Assembly: GCF_014645615.1 (NCBI RefSeq)
Contig: NZ_BMMB01000005.1
Location: 516,663-580,662, forward strand
Direction: 5' to 3'
Source of the DNA: Paenibacillus hunanensis
Lineage (GTDB): Bacteria > Bacillota > Bacilli > Paenibacillales > Paenibacillaceae
Length of the DNA stretch: 64,000 nucleotides
A program made the position numbers and the translations under genes. Below, one piece after another: positions 61,142 through 64,000 of the stretch. The notes beneath the pieces are model-generated. The model worked only from the letters and a program-made list of their open reading frames with translations, was not told where the DNA came from and ran no database searches. Each line of letters begins with the position of its first letter. The first letter of the stretch is position 1.

Positions 61142-61447
61142 AGTAATAAGCCTCCTCCTTTAACTGTAGAAAAATAATTTATCGCTTTGATCGGTAGAAT
61201 ATTTATCCTAAGTATACGGGAAGGAATGCTATGGTCTTTGCCTTTTCCGGTGGAGTGTTTGCCTGATTCGATAGATTGTAATTAAATGCCAGAGCTAAAA
61301 AAGAAAAATCCGCTGAGCTGTACGCCCGCGGAAGTTGAACATCTATTTATGTATGGGTTCATTGCCAATACTGCTAGCTCTGACGTTACCTTATGCCACC
61401 TCTAGTTAGAGAACAAGCACAAATAAAAGTTTGACCACAATCCACAC

Positions 61448-61479
61448 ATTCATATATTCATATATTCATATATTCATAT
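61448..61479. repeat. Short tandem repeat, four copies of ATTCATAT
   Basis: Four exact copies of the 8-base unit in a row, intergenic, directly beside the SDR terminator. Copy number could vary by slippage. Confidence 0.9.
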
Positions 61480-61486
61480 ATAAAGT

Positions 61487-61515
61487 CAAAACCACTCCTT
61501 ATTATAGGAGTGGTC
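61487..61515 (-). terminator. Intrinsic terminator of the SDR gene
   Basis: On the minus strand ACCACTCCT pairs with AGGAGTGGT across 6 bases, followed by TTTGACTTT. About 55 bases past the stop. Confidence 0.85.
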
Positions 61516-61570
61516 GATAGGAATCTCTCTTATTTCGCGTATATTGCACTATAACTCTCTATCCATTCCA

Positions 61571-62290
61571 CTACGCATTAGCATCCAACATGGCTGGCAT
61601 ATTGATCTCTTTCACACAGGAAGCTTTGGAAAGGTTCATCACACATTTCACTAAAGAAACCATATCCTGAAGCGGAATCTGTGTGCCCTTGTGTTCAGTC
61701 AAGACTTTCTCCACTCCATCTTCCAATGGAATCTGGGTCGCAATTTCACCCGGATTGATACAGGTCACACCGATCTCATATTTCTTCACATGCTCTCTGA
61801 TCGCATTGCCAATCCCGCGCAAACCGAACTTAGAAGCGGCAAATGAAACCTGCGTAAAATCATTATGCTCCAGACCTGCCGTCGAACCAATCAAGAAAAT
61901 TTTGGCGTTATCTGACTGTTTGAGATTCGGTAACAGCTTCTGAATACTAGTAATCGCAGAGGTGACATTGATGTTAATGATGTTGACGATCTCAGCCGGA
62001 TCATCCTGCTCAAAATCATAGTCATCCCGGAAGCCTTTGCTCTCCCATATCCCTACATTGTAGATCAATACGTCTAATCGAACGTTATGTAAGGCATTCG
62101 CGATCAGATGACTCGCATCCGACTTCGCTAGATCCGCCTCAATCCAATATTTCTGTATACCATCTTCCACATCTAAAATGCGAGGACGCGTGCGAGAAAC
62201 GACCCAAACCTGATCCCCTTGTTCTGGCAATCCTTGGACAAATGCCTCGCCTAATCCTTTGCTTGCTCCGAATATGATGAAGTTTTTCAT
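61571..62290 (-). CDS. SDR-family protein with Phe in place of the catalytic Tyr
   Basis: 239 residues, classical SDR fold. Cofactor motif IFGASKGLGEA, Asp53 in EADLAKS, IYNVG in place of NNAG, Ser136 in LIGSTAG and Lys154 in the active-site helix are present, but the Tyr of YxxxK is Phe150 (VSFAASKFGLRG; codon TTT). This should abolish or greatly reduce normal dehydrogenase chemistry, so the protein may bind NAD(P) as a sensor or scaffold, or use other chemistry. ATG 62288-62290 has AAAGGAG 6 bases upstream; upstream in-frame sequence lacks a ribosome site. It follows the Imm1-like gene closely and is in the same direction. Confidence 0.85.
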   Translation of the reverse strand: MKNFIIFGASKGLGEAFVQGLPEQGDQVWVVSRTRPRILDVEDGIQKYWIEADLAKSDASHLIANALHNVRLDVLIYNVGIWESKGFRDDYDFEQDDPAEIVNIININVTSAITSIQKLLPNLKQSDNAKIFLIGSTAGLEHNDFTQVSFAASKFGLRGIGNAIREHVKKYEIGVTCINPGEIATQIPLEDGVEKVLTEHKGTQIPLQDMVSLVKCVMNLSKASCVKEINMPAMLDANA

Positions 62291-62358
62291 AAAGTTCTCC
62301 TTTGGCGATGATAGTTTTCTGCTAGAACGTAGCAACATACTTACGCTTGAAGTATAAA

Positions 62359-62739
62359 CTACAATTCCATCCATCTAATACAGGTTGGACGAGTTTTCGT
62401 TTTGAAAAATTCTGTGCATGCATCCGTCATTTGTTGAACTGTAATAACCATTTCACTTGCTAAAACTACTTCTGCGCCGTGAATATTCTCGTAAAAGGTA
62501 ACCGTTTCGTCCCTCATACTGTCATCACCGCAAGAAGCAAAAGTTCCCCTTTGTTCAGAATCTAAAAAATACAACACACAATCATCATCCCGAACAAAAG
62601 CACATAGTTGAGGGAAACCACTTTCTTCAAAGGTAAAAATAAACTGATTGGCATTACATGCTGGACGATTTCGAATAAACTCGACCATCTGCGCTTCTGT
62701 ATTTATTACAATTTCTCCATTAAAATCAGTAGCATACAT
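62359..62739 (-). CDS. Imm1-like protein (candidate immunity protein)
   Basis: 126 residues. The sequence pattern, with NANQFIFTFEESGFPQLCAF, VLYFLDSEQRGTFASCGD and the ending EFFKTKTRPTCIRWMEL, resembles the Imm1 immunity family known from polymorphic-toxin loci, where the C-terminal RP..I.W motif is usual. No toxin is in the window. The ribosome site before the ATG is weak (AGTAGG). Its stop is 68 bases upstream of the start of the SDR gene, so the two may be co-transcribed. Confidence 0.55.
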   Translation of the reverse strand: MYATDFNGEIVINTEAQMVEFIRNRPACNANQFIFTFEESGFPQLCAFVRDDDCVLYFLDSEQRGTFASCGDDSMRDETVTFYENIHGAEVVLASEMVITVQQMTDACTEFFKTKTRPTCIRWMEL

Positions 62740-63145
62740 TTGTAAGACCTACTTTCAGTAACATAAAAAGGATTTTCTCGCCTGTATAGTTCTTGAGGCA
62801 CTCAAGCTAAACTTTGTCTGAGAGCCGTTCTTATTTTGTCTCATGTCCAATTTTTCTCACCTTACTTAATAAGGGTAATCAGATCACTTTTCATTTGCAA
62901 TGCTGCTGTTGTCTTGAATTTTTTTTCGTGTAATCAAAATGGAAGCCCGATATGGCAACACTCACTTCTCTGTTCTATCACACCTGCCGCCGAAAAGAAA
63001 TTCCAGCATAGTCGAATGCATACAAAAAACGAGCCCGCTAAGGCTCGCTGAATGCATTGAAGTCGCTTTATCATTACATGTTCCTTATACTTTTGCTGTA
63101 TCTGTAATCTGCTCTTTAGATCCATCTACTTGTTAGATCGGTTGG
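62740..63145. other. Intergenic region, Imm1-like / lipoprotein genes
   Basis: Holds the lipoprotein terminator at 63024-63048 and a small CTTGAG/CTCAAG hairpin near 62793. No gene is supported. Confidence 0.5.
63024..63048 (-). terminator. Intrinsic terminator of the BLIP-like lipoprotein gene
   Basis: On the minus strand CGAGCC pairs with GGCTCG across 6 bases, followed by TTTTTTG. About 100 bases past the stop. Confidence 0.8.
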
Positions 63146-63673
63146 TTACTTCAATCCCGCCTGTGCCTTCGTGAGCAGCTTCCCACCTTGAAAAGCAATC
63201 ACGGCATTGGAACCATCGCCAGCTGCACCTTTATAGCTGTACACGACCGTGTTCTCCGTTTCACTTAGCGCTTCACCTTCGCCGCCTAGAATGTTGATGA
63301 CCTCTTCTACGGACATGCCAACCTCCAGCTTCTTATACTGGGCAAATGTAATCAGCACCCCGTCCCCTTTTCCGGCAGAGCCATTATTGCCCGTGCTAGT
63401 CGATGTCTGGCTGTTCACACCTTGTCCAGCAGTAGCACCACCAGCTGCATCAAGTTCTGTCATCTTTTTCTCCAATGCAGCAATTTTCTGCGCCTGCTCA
63501 TCACTTTTAACACTCTGTTCATCGAGCTTTTTCTCCAGCACTGCAATTTTGTCCTGTAACGCACTCGTATCTACAGATGCAGCTGGAGTCGCTTCTGATC
63601 CACATGCAGATAGAAGCAGCATGGATAAGACCACACTGGTTCCACCAATTACCTTTTTGTTCAATAGATTCAT
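63146..63673 (-). CDS. Coiled-coil lipoprotein with BLIP-like/SmpA-type C-terminal domain
   Basis: 175 residues. After a signal peptide ending in the lipobox LSAC comes a coiled coil (ALQDKIAVLEKKLDEQ, KIAALEKKMTEL), a Gly/Ser/Thr-rich linker, and a C-terminal domain (YKKLEVGMSVEEVINILGG, YSYKG, VIAFQGGKLLTKAQAGL) of the SmpA/BLIP-like repeat type found in small exported proteins. ATG 63671-63673 has GGAGGG 7 bases upstream. Probably anchored on the outer face of the membrane; partner or substrate unknown. Confidence 0.85.
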   Translation of the reverse strand: MNLLNKKVIGGTSVVLSMLLLSACGSEATPAASVDTSALQDKIAVLEKKLDEQSVKSDEQAQKIAALEKKMTELDAAGGATAGQGVNSQTSTSTGNNGSAGKGDGVLITFAQYKKLEVGMSVEEVINILGGEGEALSETENTVVYSYKGAAGDGSNAVIAFQGGKLLTKAQAGLK

Positions 63674-63958
63674 CTTGAATCCCTCCATTTTCAGATTAGC
63701 TAGCCGGTTGTAACGTTATACCGCTATGATTTGCCTCAATGCTCTATGTAAACATATTGATATCAGTTTACCATACAGATTAATCAATGTGCCTGCGCCT
63801 TTGGCTCTGAAACTTCTTGATTAGAAGCGTTCTAATATTTAAGCGATTTTGTATATTAACAGGGGTATGTCCCTGTGCTAAACAAAGATTCGTTTCTAAA
63901 AATATATCCGCTTGCCCTCATGTCCGCCTCTATGCAGCATTGGATTGTCAATATTAAA

Positions 63959-64000
63959 TCAGACAACTTTTTTAAGGGCTACTTGACGATACTGAACAGG
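63959..64000 (-). mobile_element. C-terminal end of a probable IS3-family transposase (cut by window edge)
   Basis: Reading leftward from the window edge, the frame PVQYRQVALKKVV ends at a TGA (63959-63961). SPVQYR-type endings are typical of IS3-group integrase-core transposases. Only 13 codons are visible. The insertion-sequence end might be near TGTCCGCC at 63921, but no inverted partner can be checked here. Confidence 0.45.

Larger units (their letters stand above)
61142..61570. other. Intergenic region, DUF2306 / SDR genes
   Basis: Holds a tandem repeat (61448-61479) and the terminator of the SDR gene (61487-61515). No gene is supported. Confidence 0.6.

Noticed and set aside
1..64000. 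CRISPR arrays, tRNA or rRNA genes, replication origin
   Set aside because: No direct-repeat arrays with spacers, no cloverleaf or rRNA segments, and no DnaA-box clusters noticed on reading.

Overview
The window looks like chromosomal DNA of a Paenibacillus-type member of the Bacillota. Genes are preceded by strong AAGGAGG-type ribosome binding sites, and base composition is moderate. An S-layer-homology surface protein, a CYP102-type P450 fusion, an L-arabinose operon without a classical AraB, intracellular glycosidases of families GH43 and GH120 and many one-component regulators all fit a soil or plant-associated saprophyte. No rRNA, tRNA, CRISPR array or complete insertion sequence was seen. 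The left edge cuts a secreted protein and the right edge probably cuts an IS3-family transposase.

Layout. 0-5.7 kb: 5' end of a secreted protein, mqo with an attenuator-like leader, an unknown protein and a GH43 arabinanase/arabinofuranosidase. 5.7-9.9 kb: a two-component system made of a response regulator with a BTAD-type output and a sensor carrying two different kinase modules. 10-16 kb: a PQQ-type sugar dehydrogenase lipoprotein and the arabinose operon (ribulokinase, araD, araA), with an AraR-like operator inside its promoter. 16-27 kb: MidA-like methyltransferase with TPRs, CYP102 P450 with an Rrf2 regulator, and a large SLH surface protein. 27-41.8 kb: a run of regulator/enzyme pairs (TetR-MATE, HxlR-NAD(P)H oxidoreductase, MerR-SDR, HxlR-RidA, MerR-flavin reductase), nearly all divergent and with visible palindromic operators, plus EVE, DinB, WYL, VOC and phosphotransferase genes. 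41.9-51.4 kb: SunI-like protein, ABC-F ATPase, two 96-residue paralogues, DUF1963-like, Suppressor-of-fused, double-TerD, protein-kinase-like and VanZ proteins. 51.8-64 kb: YndJ-like membrane protein, GH120 beta-xylosidase, NmrA/TetR pair, MetE-like plus aldehyde dehydrogenase operon, small lipoproteins, DUF2306, an SDR lacking its catalytic Tyr, and an Imm1-like protein.

How it works together. The GH43, GH120 and ara genes form a dispersed pentose-polymer utilisation set, probably under CcpA (cre-like sites at 251-265 and 4987-5001) and AraR. The 28-40 kb and 55-57 kb regulator/enzyme pairs look like modules for electrophile, quinone and drug stress.

The least explained signals are: a 53-bp intergenic element present twice (2328-2380 and 5516-5568, 46/53 identical), each copy followed downstream by an intrinsic terminator; three HxlR-type operators in exact 19-bp phase; four MerR-type promoters, all with 19-bp spacers; and a cluster of immunity-like proteins with no toxin in view. 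I did not find a clearly complete new defence or biosynthetic system.
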